Source: Chrysomallon squamiferum
Taxonomy: Eukaryota > Mollusca > Gastropoda > Neomphalida > Peltospiridae
Assembly: GCA_012295275.1 (NCBI GenBank)
Contig: CM022679.1
Coordinates: 12,836,915 to 12,866,914, forward strand
Reading direction: 5' to 3'
Length of the DNA: 30,000 nucleotides
Positions 1-11,265 of the stretch are shown here, one piece after another. The notes under the pieces are model-generated. The model did not search any database. It saw nothing but the letters and a program-made list of their open reading frames with translations, and was not told the origin of the DNA. A program made the position numbers and the translations under genes. Each line of letters starts with the position of its first letter. The stretch's first letter is position 1.

Positions 1-1453
1 TCTACAAAATAAAGTACATATCTGAAATGCAATAAAATGCTGCATAGTGTGACATTAATATGAAATACATAAAACTTTCTATACAAAATACATTGGGGAT
101 GTAGGAGTTACAGAGACTTCATTCCAAAGTATCTCCCATTCAGAACACCAGTGTTTATTTAAATGTTTCTCTGAAGCCATCAGGAAAACTAGACATTTTT
201 AACTACTGTAAGAATTTTAAATATCCTCTATACTACTGTTAAATCCATTATGTGACAAATCCTACAAACATTTCTCTTTTAAAGTTCATTCAGATACCAT
301 AAAAATTATGTTCTTTTTACCTACCACTGAAGAGAAATATTCTTGACCAGATTTAAGAATGTTTTTTCTTATAAACATAAACATAAACATAATAATAATA
401 ATAATAATAATAAAAGTAATAATAATTTATTCTTCATGAAATTAATGCCTATTAAATTAAACCTAAGTAAGTCTAAATCAAATTAAATAAAAAAATTTCT
501 CTTCTAAATTTGATATAAACCTCTTTCTGTAATCAAAAACTGTATTATCCACAATGAATTATTATTATTATTACTTTTTTTTTAAATTTGTTTTTTATCT
601 AAGTTATGAACAAAATGAAATAAAATTGGTGTCACTTTTGATTGTTTTGGTTTCTAACACAAATCATATGTTGTACATGTTTTCCTATCTAAGTCCAAAT
701 AAAAGATTCCTTGCTGCCAATTGACTTGCTCTTAAGTGCGTTTTCTCTTGTATTATTTTACAAAGACTCTGTGTCTGAACACCTAATAATAAAAATCTGC
801 TGAGGTTTAGTTAAACAAATATCCATTCATTCAAACACTGACATGAGGTAATGATAGAAAAATATTTCACATACAAATAGCAATTAATAATTTTATTTGT
901 TACTAAACTGAAGTTAGGTGGGATAACATGGATAACACTTATCTGTATATTTACATACTGTACATAAAAACAAAACATTTAAAAAAAAAAAAAATAAATA
1001 AATAAATAAAAAAAAAACAATTATGGATATGAATTGATTTAGACTGTTTTCAGTCCATCTAGATAAAAATAAAAAATAAAAAATAAAAATTACATACATG
1101 TTATTTGTTAATTGGGATTTATAATATGACTTTAGAATGCAAGATTAACAATTAAGACTACAAATTACTTCTGACTTCAATCCGTTTGGAAGAATTTCTT
1201 AAATATTATCATCACAGCTTGTAAACTTTATTTAGCAGATTTTGCAGTACAAAGCATACAAAATGTAATTTCCAAAGAGAGGGACAGAGAAGTTAAGATG
1301 TCTCTGTCCCCTGATTGTAAGAGAGTGTATAATTATTTCATTTAAGAGAATGTGGGTTTGTAATTAATTATATATGTTTTGTTTTATATAGCAATATAAA
1401 AAACAAGATTAATTAATTAAAGTAAGAAATATTTAACTAAACACCCCCTTGAG

Positions 1454-1487
<34 letters not shown>

Positions 1488-4400
1488 ATCTCTGTTTTGA
1501 TTTATCTTCACTCAGTATCTTTCATATTTTCCTGTTCTTTAGGTTTTGATAATGTGTGTGTGTGTGTGTTCCAAAAAAAAAAGAATGGCTGAGAAGCTGA
1601 GCATTAGTATATCAAACCCTGCAATTATGAACGTGACTGGTAAAAAGAAATGATTACAGCAGTTTTAGACTTAATATCTTTCCAACACCAAATTGTAAAA
1701 ACATGTTGTTAACTGAATAAATAAAATGTCCTGGATAATTCAATAATTACAGCAACACTGGTGTTACTGCAAGTATCTCTGTACAACTGCAACAGTTGTA
1801 TGTGATTGAGCAAAATGAATTTGATTCTGAAAATGGATTGTACTATGTTATGCCAACTGAAATTTAGTTTTTGTCTTCTGAAAATGATATCACACTGAAA
1901 ACCAAATGTGTTTGTACATGTGTGTCTGCATGCATGTGTTTGTTTGTTTGTTTTCTTGGTAGTAACATTCAAAGTATTTAATAAGTTTTTAAATTTACCA
2001 TCATTATTACAAAAATGTGAAAAGAAAGAAACATTTCTTATGGACAGATATGCTGCAATATTCTTGCCAGTGCAAGAAATGAATAAAAATCAAAATTAAA
2101 AATTTTAATAAAATTATCCTTGTTCTGAAGAAGAAAAAAAGAAGAAAAAAAAAAAAAAAAAAACAACATACATGTAAAAATAAAATATAAAATATTTAAA
2201 CTCATGGTAATTTTTGATAACCTATATAACTTTGAATATGCAACTGTTTGAACTGATAGTGAATGTAATACATACATATTATATGTATTAATAATTTATA
2301 TATGCGATGACTTACAGTGATTTTCTTTTGTTTTTTAAACAAGATGGACATCAATACATTACACATTATCAACAAACACACAGATGTATATATATTTATA
2401 TATATATATAAAAATGATATTTACCAGGAAGACTAAGTTTATTTTTATAGTTATGATCAACACGTAATATATGATACACTTTTTTTACATAGTTAAATAT
2501 TGTTGATAAATATACACTGAAATGTTTATCCATGACAGCAGATTTTACTTACAAATAATCGTTATAAAAGAATATTAAAAAAAAAAAAAGGGAGAAAAAC
2601 AGAATATATCACAGGTCAAATCAAATTTAAATCTAACACAGTTGCCATTTTGATTACTTTAATGAAGCTAAAGAAAAAAGAAGTATCTTTGTTTTGATAT
2701 AAATAAATAATTCCATGAAAAAAATACTTGAATAAAATTATTGTACTGTGTAAATTATGATTAATATTTATATCATTTAGTTTTTAGTTCACTGATAATG
2801 TTAGATCCGATAATGTACAATTATTAATTTTTTTCTTCTACTCTCTTCATGATTAATAACAAAATGTTTATAACTCAAATTCATATTTAAATATTATTTA
2901 AAATAATCTCAGAAATATATTTGCATATTTAATTCCAATAAAAGAGAAGTAGGATTGCCATTTTGTATTTTAATAATACAAAATGTCTCCCACCCACATA
3001 CAATTTTTTTTAAAAGTGAGTAATTTTTAATTTCCATCCATCATATGAATGTTACTTTACTGTTTTACTTTATTACTGCCAAAGCTTGGAACAACATTAT
3101 ATAAAAAAAAAAAAAAAAAAAAATGCAAATGATATATATTCCAAATAAATCCATTTTTACACAAGGTATTTTTTTTCTTTTTGAAAAGGTTCTGTCACCT
3201 GTATTATTATTATTATTATTATTTTTTTAAAATACTGAACATTTTTGATTATCAAATTCAAACCATCTTCAATCTAACAACACATCATTAGCTGAAACAA
3301 AATACAATATTGACTATTTTCTTTTTTTAAGTTAAAACTACAATATTTAATCCGACCTGCAACATATATTATGGTCATAAACATGTAAATAATAGTTAAT
3401 ACGTCAATGATATGAATGTAAATAAAAAATATAATACTATGTTACAAAAATGAAATGTATACAAATGTACAAACAAACAGTATCTTTTGTTTGTGGTGGG
3501 ACTGAATATATGGAACATTACATCACAATTTCTTTTTTCTTTGATAATGTGACCATACACATTTATGAAAGGATGAGTCAATGCCATTTGTAATTGTACT
3601 GGAAAAGCCAGTTAATTATGTAAGAGATTAAGTGAAAGCCGCAAACAAAATCTTAATTATAATGTAATCATACAAAATGAAAGCAGTCTAAATCCTATTA
3701 AACAGAATTTCAGTTAAGATAAAATATAGGTATAAAAATACAAACATAATTAAAAATATATATATATAAAAAAAAATTAGAGAGAAAGATTATTTATAAA
3801 AATAAAAAAAAGATAAAAAAAGAAGAATAAACTGGAAATAAAATATATTTAGGTAAAAAATGAGAATTATTAATAATTTATTTTAGAAATATTTTATCCT
3901 GAAGTCTCAACTTGTTCTGGGAGTTTGATCTTTCAATCAACTTGGTTACATGAGAAATGTTGTTGTTATTTTGGGTTGTCTTTTGTGTGCATTAGGGTAT
4001 TAAAACATAGTTTTTCAGAAATGTTTTTGAAATTACATTAGTAATAAATTTTTAAAATTATTTGTTTAGAGCTTAGTAATGATTTTACTTTTATTCTTAA
4101 TTTAATACTATTAATGTATAAACAGTACTTATACATTTTGAAAATGAGGTATTATCTTTCTAAAAAAAAAGAAATAACAGTTTAAAAGATTGAATAAATG
4201 ATTGAAAAACAACAAATTATAAAAAAAGAAAAAAAAAGAAAAACAGTTTGTAAAGTTAAGATGTAAATTTCTAACCGTAGTTTCTGAAATCGTGACAGAA
4301 CAGAAGCTATATAATACTGTAAATATGTTTTGAATCTGCTATTTACTTTTGATTTTCAAACAAATAAAAGAAATATAGAAACCCTCAGAAAATTTTAATA

Positions 4401-4838
4401 ATACATAATATGTATATAAAATAATTTATATGGACTATAAATATAAAAAAAAAGAAAAAAAAAAAGTTATTATATACATTTGACGTATAAACTTTTCAGA
4501 CTATTGCCTAGTGGATCATGAAAAACAAGTAATAATTTAAAAAAACCAATTAAAAAATTAAAAATCAAATTACCAATTAGCATGAATACAAACTATTAGT
4601 TAAAAAAAAAATCTAGTCTATTCTGACAATGTACTACAACTGGAAGATCCAAATTTTGCATAACTAAAATAAATTTTATATCCACTGAAAGAAGATACTG
4701 AAGTATCAGCAGGAAATGTGAATATTAAAACTTTATTGTTGAAAAATAAATTAACAACAAATAAGACTGTGATAGTCTATGACTTCATTTTGGTATAAAA
4801 CTGTAAAAAATAAAAAATAAACTTCACAAAAAAGAAGG

Positions 4839-4875
<37 letters not shown>

Positions 4876-5465
4876 ATAAAAGCTTAGGATGCAGTAAAAA
4901 TTCCTGTTTCTTAACATATAAAACATCGATCAAGAAGTGTCATTTGATATGAACCTTCAGCTAGGAAAATAAATATGTAAAAATAACAGCAGAAGTATTT
5001 GTTCTCAATATTTTGTTCATTTTGCTCAGAAAGCTGTCCTAGGGATGCTACAACAATTTCCTTGAAGGATATTTTCGATATTATTGCCATCATTTCTTTA
5101 TTTTCAACAAATGAAACTGTCATCTGATGCAGCTTTTGACTTTACACTGTATGTGATGTGACAGTTTATCAATTTAAAGAAAGACAACATTAAATAAAGA
5201 AGGAAAAAAAATAATCTAAGAATTTGAACAATATCTATTTATTGTTTTCTGGAAATGGCTGCACATTTTTACCTTTGAGTTTTTATCAAATCTTTGCTGT
5301 AAATTTGTCTTTTTTTTCCTTATGTATGATTCAAAATAATTAATAATAATAATAATAATATAGTTAGTATTATATATAAATAATGTCGTTCTAAGATTTC
5401 CATAAAAAAATGTATATTTCAATATCACAAAGTTCTTGTCAAATCATTACAATAAAATCATTTTT
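1..5465. other. No gene recognised: intergenic DNA or distal 3' UTR
   Basis: Very AT-rich, with stops in all frames and short open frames made of low-complexity residues. It contains simple repeats: (AAT)n 389-413, A31 at 1454-1484, (TG)n near 1554-1569, A-runs near 2144, 3103 and 4841-4873. Some of the right part could be long 3' UTR of the receptor gene. Nothing resembles a known protein or RNA. Confidence 0.6.
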
Positions 5466-5471
5466 TTTATT
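5466..5471 (-). terminator. Candidate polyadenylation signal AATAAA
   Basis: First canonical AATAAA on the gene strand after the stop codon. AATAAA is frequent by chance in DNA this AT-rich, and the surrounding A-rich run lowers confidence. 5238-5243 and 4733-4738 are alternatives. Confidence 0.25.
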
Positions 5472-5890
5472 ATTTTTTTTTTCTGTTAAAAACAATTCCC
5501 TATCATGAAATGCCTCAAAATACTGAACATAATATGGCTCTTTTCAAATCTCTGCAATAAATTCACATTTTGATATCAGTTTCTTCTTATTAACCTAAAA
5601 ATTAACTTAAATAATAAACCGTATGCTGTTACATCTCAGTGTAACAATTAGGGTTAATATTTGTATTGCATTGGTAATGTGATTGAGATGTCAAGAAACA
5701 CAAGTTCTGACATGTTTACCGTAAGTATTGCTTTCACACTCAGGCTTATGGGACTTTTTGTTTTGCCTCTTGGAAAACACGGCTGCGCCTACAGAACAAG
5801 GTAATACAAAGTAATACAATGGAAGTCTATTCTTCCTCCTGAGAATAAATTCAGCCCAGTGGGAGTGCTCCCCAGATTATGACATGTCAA
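5466..5890 (-). other. 3' UTR of the BMPR1 gene (minimum extent)
   Basis: Sequence directly after the stop codon. 5690-5890 is non-repetitive and less AT-rich than the rest, as expected of transcribed UTR. The first AATAAA on the gene strand is at 5466-5471, about 420 nt after the stop, but it lies in an A-rich run. Others follow at 5238-5243, 5097-5102 and 4733-4738, so the true end may be farther left. The boundary is an inference. Confidence 0.45.
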
Positions 5891-6025
5891 TCACAATTTG
5901 TCCCCACCCATTTCATACATCTCTAGCATCTTTCCCAGTGTCTTTTTCACCCTGAGGGCTGTCAATCGAGCTGCAGGATTCTGACTCCAACATTCAATCA
6001 TCACCTTTGCCATGATTTTCATATA
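5891..6025 (-). CDS. BMPR1: BMPR1 coding exon 11: kinase subdomain XI and C-terminus
   Basis: Residues 476-519 and the TGA stop (5891-5893). [20 protein letters not shown] carries the invariant Arg 495 and ends the kinase. The short tail ends GGDKL, comparable to the DIKL/GIKM ends of vertebrate relatives. The acceptor is TTTTATTTCACAG, phase 0. Confidence 0.97.
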   Translation of the reverse strand, partial: YMKIMAKVMIECWSQNPAARLTALRVKKTLGKMLEMYEMGGDKL

Positions 6026-8240
6026 CTGTGAAATAAAATGGAAAATATTATTTTCATATGCTAAGGTAATAAATCATAAAAAAAAAAAAAAGAAATAAAA
6101 TTTAAAAGGAAAAAATTAAAATATTTGATTTTCATTCAAAGAAATTTATGCTACTGGTATTTTTAAATACTGAAGAAAACAAAAAATGAAAAAAAATGAA
6201 TGGTTATGGCAAAATAAAGTCAGATGATGTAATAATGTAAAAATTGTCCTATGTAAAAAAGAAACATTTGAGAGTTCGAATTCTTAAATACTGAAATAAA
6301 ATATTAAATGGAATATTCAAATACTAAAATAACAACTTTATGTTTCTTCTACACTGATACAAAACATTAAAAAAATAAATTTATCACAATATTTAATAAC
6401 AATATAAATTTGATTTTCATGTAAAGAAACAGAAATATAATTTATGCCATTAGTATTTTAATATGATATTAGAAAGAAAATCAGTGCTTATGGCAAAATA
6501 AAGTCAAATAATGTATAATTATGTAAATTTGTCCCAAGTAAATAATAATAATAATTCAGTATTAGAAATAATCAGAAGAATTATTAAATATTAAAAACAT
6601 GGATGGTTTATACAGCTTTTTTTATCTGGCATTTACTTTGTAATGAAGAGAGAAGGGGAAAAATAAAAAATAAAATAGGACTTTTTCCTTTACTGAAGGA
6701 GGAATTCTTACCGTGCTAGAAAAATGAATTGTTAATAATGCACTAATAAAATTAAACATTCAGCAAGATGAAAAATACACAAGGGGATATAACTCTGTTA
6801 TCAATTCAATACACAGCATCTCACAGAGTTGTTTTAAAATTTCATTATTTACCTTGTCTGTCTGCCATCTGTTTGGAATTTCAGGTCTTATTCTTTCTAC
6901 AGCAACAATCTTTCTGACATCTTCAAAGCTTGGATCACTAGGTATATGGTTGTAGTATGGCAGCTGGTACTCTTCTATCATTCCTGCATAAATATAGAAG
7001 AGTGAAAATAACTCTTATGCATCATCTACCAGCATAAGAGTTATTTTCACCAAAGAATGGAAAAAAAATTAATTATTATTATGCAGATAATAAACTTCTT
7101 ATAAATTTGATTATAATAAGGAAACATTAGAAATACTGGAGGATACAAGGTTAAGAAATCTCATCAATTTCTATGGGTGTTTGTACATTACATTATATGG
7201 TAACAAAACCACATAGATATAAGTTAATGCACAAATTTAAAAACTGTCGTCATTCTCAAAACAGCTAATCCTAATCAAATATTATTACTTTCAAACTAAT
7301 CAGTTCCAAATCATTAAAGGCACATATTTTTTTCAGCTGAGTTTTCTTAAGAAATAAAGTATGGCACAACTATTCACAGGCATCTGGGTTTCTTTCATTA
7401 AATGGTAGCAGAGGGTTTGATTTATCCAATATTTTACAGACATAAAGAAACAAAACTCCAAATACATATTTTTTCTTGTTTTGCCCAAATATGGGATGGA
7501 AGCTCCCATCCAGACTCTAGTGTCACACACCCATGCCAGTAATATGAACTGAAACAGTTATCTTCTGATACTCACCTCCTAAGATACATCTACGAGCTAC
7601 TTCCCAAAGTACGAGACCAAATGCATACATGTCTGCTTGTTTGTACGCATCAAAATGATTTCTGTTTAAAGTTTCTTCAAGAACTTCAGGTGCCATGTAC
7701 CTCTTAGTGCCACATCTTGTGTTGGGTGCAATGTCCACCTCATTGGTTTCACTGTAAAAAAAACAAAAACAGCTTCAGTTTTTGTATACATATGACCATA
7801 ATTATCTCAAAACAAACATGCAGAAATTCTGATTATTTTTATATAAATGTTTTGTGTTTAAACATTTTTAATATTTTAGTTATGTATGATCAATCAAACC
7901 AGTCTTCATAAATTGTACCATTAATATCAAAAAATGGTATTAAAAATTCATTTAATATACATAAGGGAGACAACTCACGAAAATGACAGTTTGACATGAA
8001 CAGTTATGTCCCTTGTATTATAAAAAAATATGGTAAGAAATGATAACTGGAAGTTACTTGTTTCCAACACAAGGAGAAAATATTTTAATAAGTATTTAGT
8101 AGGAGGCATAGGTTGCAATAAAAATTAATTTCATGGTATTGAGGAAAACAATAACATCAAACATCCCAAGCCATCCTAATATATAAATAAATATAAACAA
8201 CAAAACAACAACAAAATATTTATAAATAAATAATTAAATA

Positions 8241-8300
<60 letters not shown>

Positions 8301-11231
8301 TAGAAAATGCATTAACTCACCTGATATATCTTACAGCCAAACCCAAATCTGCTATACAGCAAGTTCCATTTTTTTTCACTAAAATATTTTTAGTTTTAAT
8401 ATCTCTGTGAGCAATAGCAGGCTTTCCTGAAACAAAAGCAACATAAACATTATATTAACATTTCTTTTTTTCCAAAAGTCTTTAACCATAAATAACTTTA
8501 GTGATCAGAAATATAAAAGCAATTTACACAACATGTATTTTTTTACAATGACAAGTAGACTATAGGATGACATCTTTAAGCGATATAATCAAATGACCAG
8601 TTTTTAGGGAGTTTGCTATTCCCTACCTTTACTTTATCAAGATAACAGATCTTTTTTAACTCATGAACTGAAATCTAACCTCTGGTGCCAAATATTTCTG
8701 TGTGTAGGTGAGAGAGACCACATGAAGCTGAGTGAACAAGCAACAACATCTCATGTGTGTCCACTGCATGGAACTGCAGGTAGTCGTAGAGTGAGCCATT
8801 CTCATGATAGTCTGTGATGAGAAACAGCTGTGTCCAGGATCCTGTCCCCTTAATGTCTGCTGCAATGAAACCTGAAAGAAAAAGAAGAGAAAAGGTGTTT
8901 AGGAAACAAGAAAACAAAAGGGGAGGTTGAATAATGATATATGTCATTAAATTATCAGTACAGACAGGTTGATAATATTGTGTTTAGAAAACAAAAAACA
9001 AAGGAGTGGCTGAAGAATGATATGTATCATTAACATTCTTAGAACTGCTAGGTTGATATTCCAGCTCTGGAATGTAATAATCTTTCTTAAAATGACGGCA
9101 CAGATAAAGCATCAACTCTGAATATAATTTTTGTTTTTCTTCTTCTTTTTTTTTTCTTGGATATAATTATATTATTAGCAGTGATCATAATTATACATTT
9201 TTCTGGTTAAAATCTTTGAACAGATGATGCATCAACTTCTGAATACAACCACCACTGCTGAAATAAATGCACTGGTGATGAATCAACTCTGTGAAAAAGA
9301 ATGGCACAGCTGGAGTGTCTGTCCAGAACGGACATCTTTAATAATGTGTGACATCTAAATGTAAGTTAGAATAACGGAAAGTGTTATGTATTAGCCTCAG
9401 AATATCATGTCATACTACTTTCTGGGAAGTTTTTTTCCTGTTGCAGAGATTACAATATTTATAACAATTGTTTTCAACAATCCTATACACTAAACATTAA
9501 CTTGTATTATTCTGAATAATGATGCCAACAAAAGTATACATGCTTTTTACATTCCACAGATAATTTTCCTGATAATGATGATTGCATGAGCATTTTTGTA
9601 TATACAGGAATCTGCTGACAGTAAGGTATTCTGATGCAAAAAACAAATTAAAAATATTAATGTACCACATATTGTTTTTTGGTTAGTGTATATAAATAAC
9701 TCTCCAGCTATCAGTTTCTTTTGTTCTTTTCTTCTTCATGTTGTTTTTTTTGAACATGCTTTACTATAGCTGTTTATAGGATTTTAATGCTGCTAAACAT
9801 AATATTATTCCAATATTCTTTTAATATTTTTAAAAGAATCTCATCTCTAACTCCTTAACAAATTGGTAAAAAAAAAACACCAAAAAAAAAAATCAAGAGG
9901 AAAATAAGAAAACAAATGAACAAGAATATCCTATCAAAAATATAATAACCATAAACATAACAATAATGTTAAAGTAATAAATGGATAATACCAAAGATTT
10001 CTAAAGGATTAAAAACACTCAGTTTCGTATATGACAGTTATTATAAAAAAGATGAGCCTTCTGGCATAAGACCTGTAATACACATTTTCTCTCTTTCTCT
10101 CACACACACACACACACACACATACACATACTAACTTCTCCATCCACCATCATTTTTTCAGCTCTCTTTCTCACAACAGTAATTTTCATTGTTATTATTA
10201 TTTAATATCCGAGCTTTCGGAAACAGGGAGGACGAGAACAGTATTTCACCCTGTGCAGCCATGCTATCACACCCCCATGAAAACCCACAGGCACTGCAAG
10301 TTTCCTATTTTCTTGTTACCCTGTTAATATTGGCTATAACTGATAAGCTAACAAGCAGTACTGTTGACAGAACTGGGTCAACCCGACAAGATGAACACGG
10401 AGGCAGAAAGAATTAGCCAGCTTACGAAGGAATACAACTTTAAAAGCTTTCGGAATAGGAAAACGAGTAATTATCAGCAGTCTGTCATGTGCACTGCCAT
10501 GTCGCTGTCAGATGTGCGGCCGATCGGTTGTGCAATCTGCATAAACAATCTCACTGAGCATGTCACTTTAATCGCCTCCAACTAAGCCTCCATCAAGCTA
10601 AACTTTTCTCTATTTCCTCTTTCTCCATTTTCTCTTAAAAATTGTTCACGTGGTGCGGTAAGAAAGCTGAAGCTGGGTAAGAAAGTGTGTTGAAACATCA
10701 TTTTAAATAGTTATATCTATAGTACTATTAATACAAATTAAAGGGAGTGTGTGATTATTTAATGACAGCTAAATATATAATATTATTAGTATTTATCATA
10801 CACGTCAAAACATCATTTTTTATTTTACTTTAATGGTTATAATGTAACAAGATAAAACATTTGCCTTAATCCCCCCATTAACTGACTTAACTTTCAGCTT
10901 TACACTCACAAATTTCAGTATCAACACATACCACAACAACAACATAACAAAACATTTATGATACAATAACAATAATTATTAACAACATGTTAGAAAAAAA
11001 AAAAAAATCAAATATAAATAAATGAACCTGTGAGAAAAAAAAAAAAAAAAAAAAAAAAAACTAATTATAATAAATAAAAAAAGATATAAAAAAACCAAAC
11101 AAATTCAACTAACTACAAAGGCAGTAATAATCAGAGCCCCTCAGGCACAAACCAAGCTCAGATTTCATGCACTCTAAACAACATTGATTATCTTTTTAAA
11201 CCGAAATATTTTTGAAATAAAAAAAACATTA

Positions 11232-11265
<34 letters not shown>

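Larger units (their letters stand above)
6026..6852 (-). other. BMPR1 intron 10
   Basis: 827-bp phase 0 GT-AG intron. It holds a pair of diverged direct repeats, listed separately, and otherwise AT-rich non-coding DNA. Confidence 0.9.

Noticed and set aside
389-413. Regular repeats considered as a CRISPR-like array
   Set aside because: They are simple microsatellites with no spacers, and the window is animal DNA.
6270-6283. GAGTTCGAATTC resembling a tRNA B box
   Set aside because: No A box at the right distance and no cloverleaf in the AT-rich flanks.
10189-10585. Two overlapping 73-75 residue open frames in the intron 6 CpG-bearing segment
   Set aside because: Not protein-like and no family resemblance; the segment is more likely non-coding.
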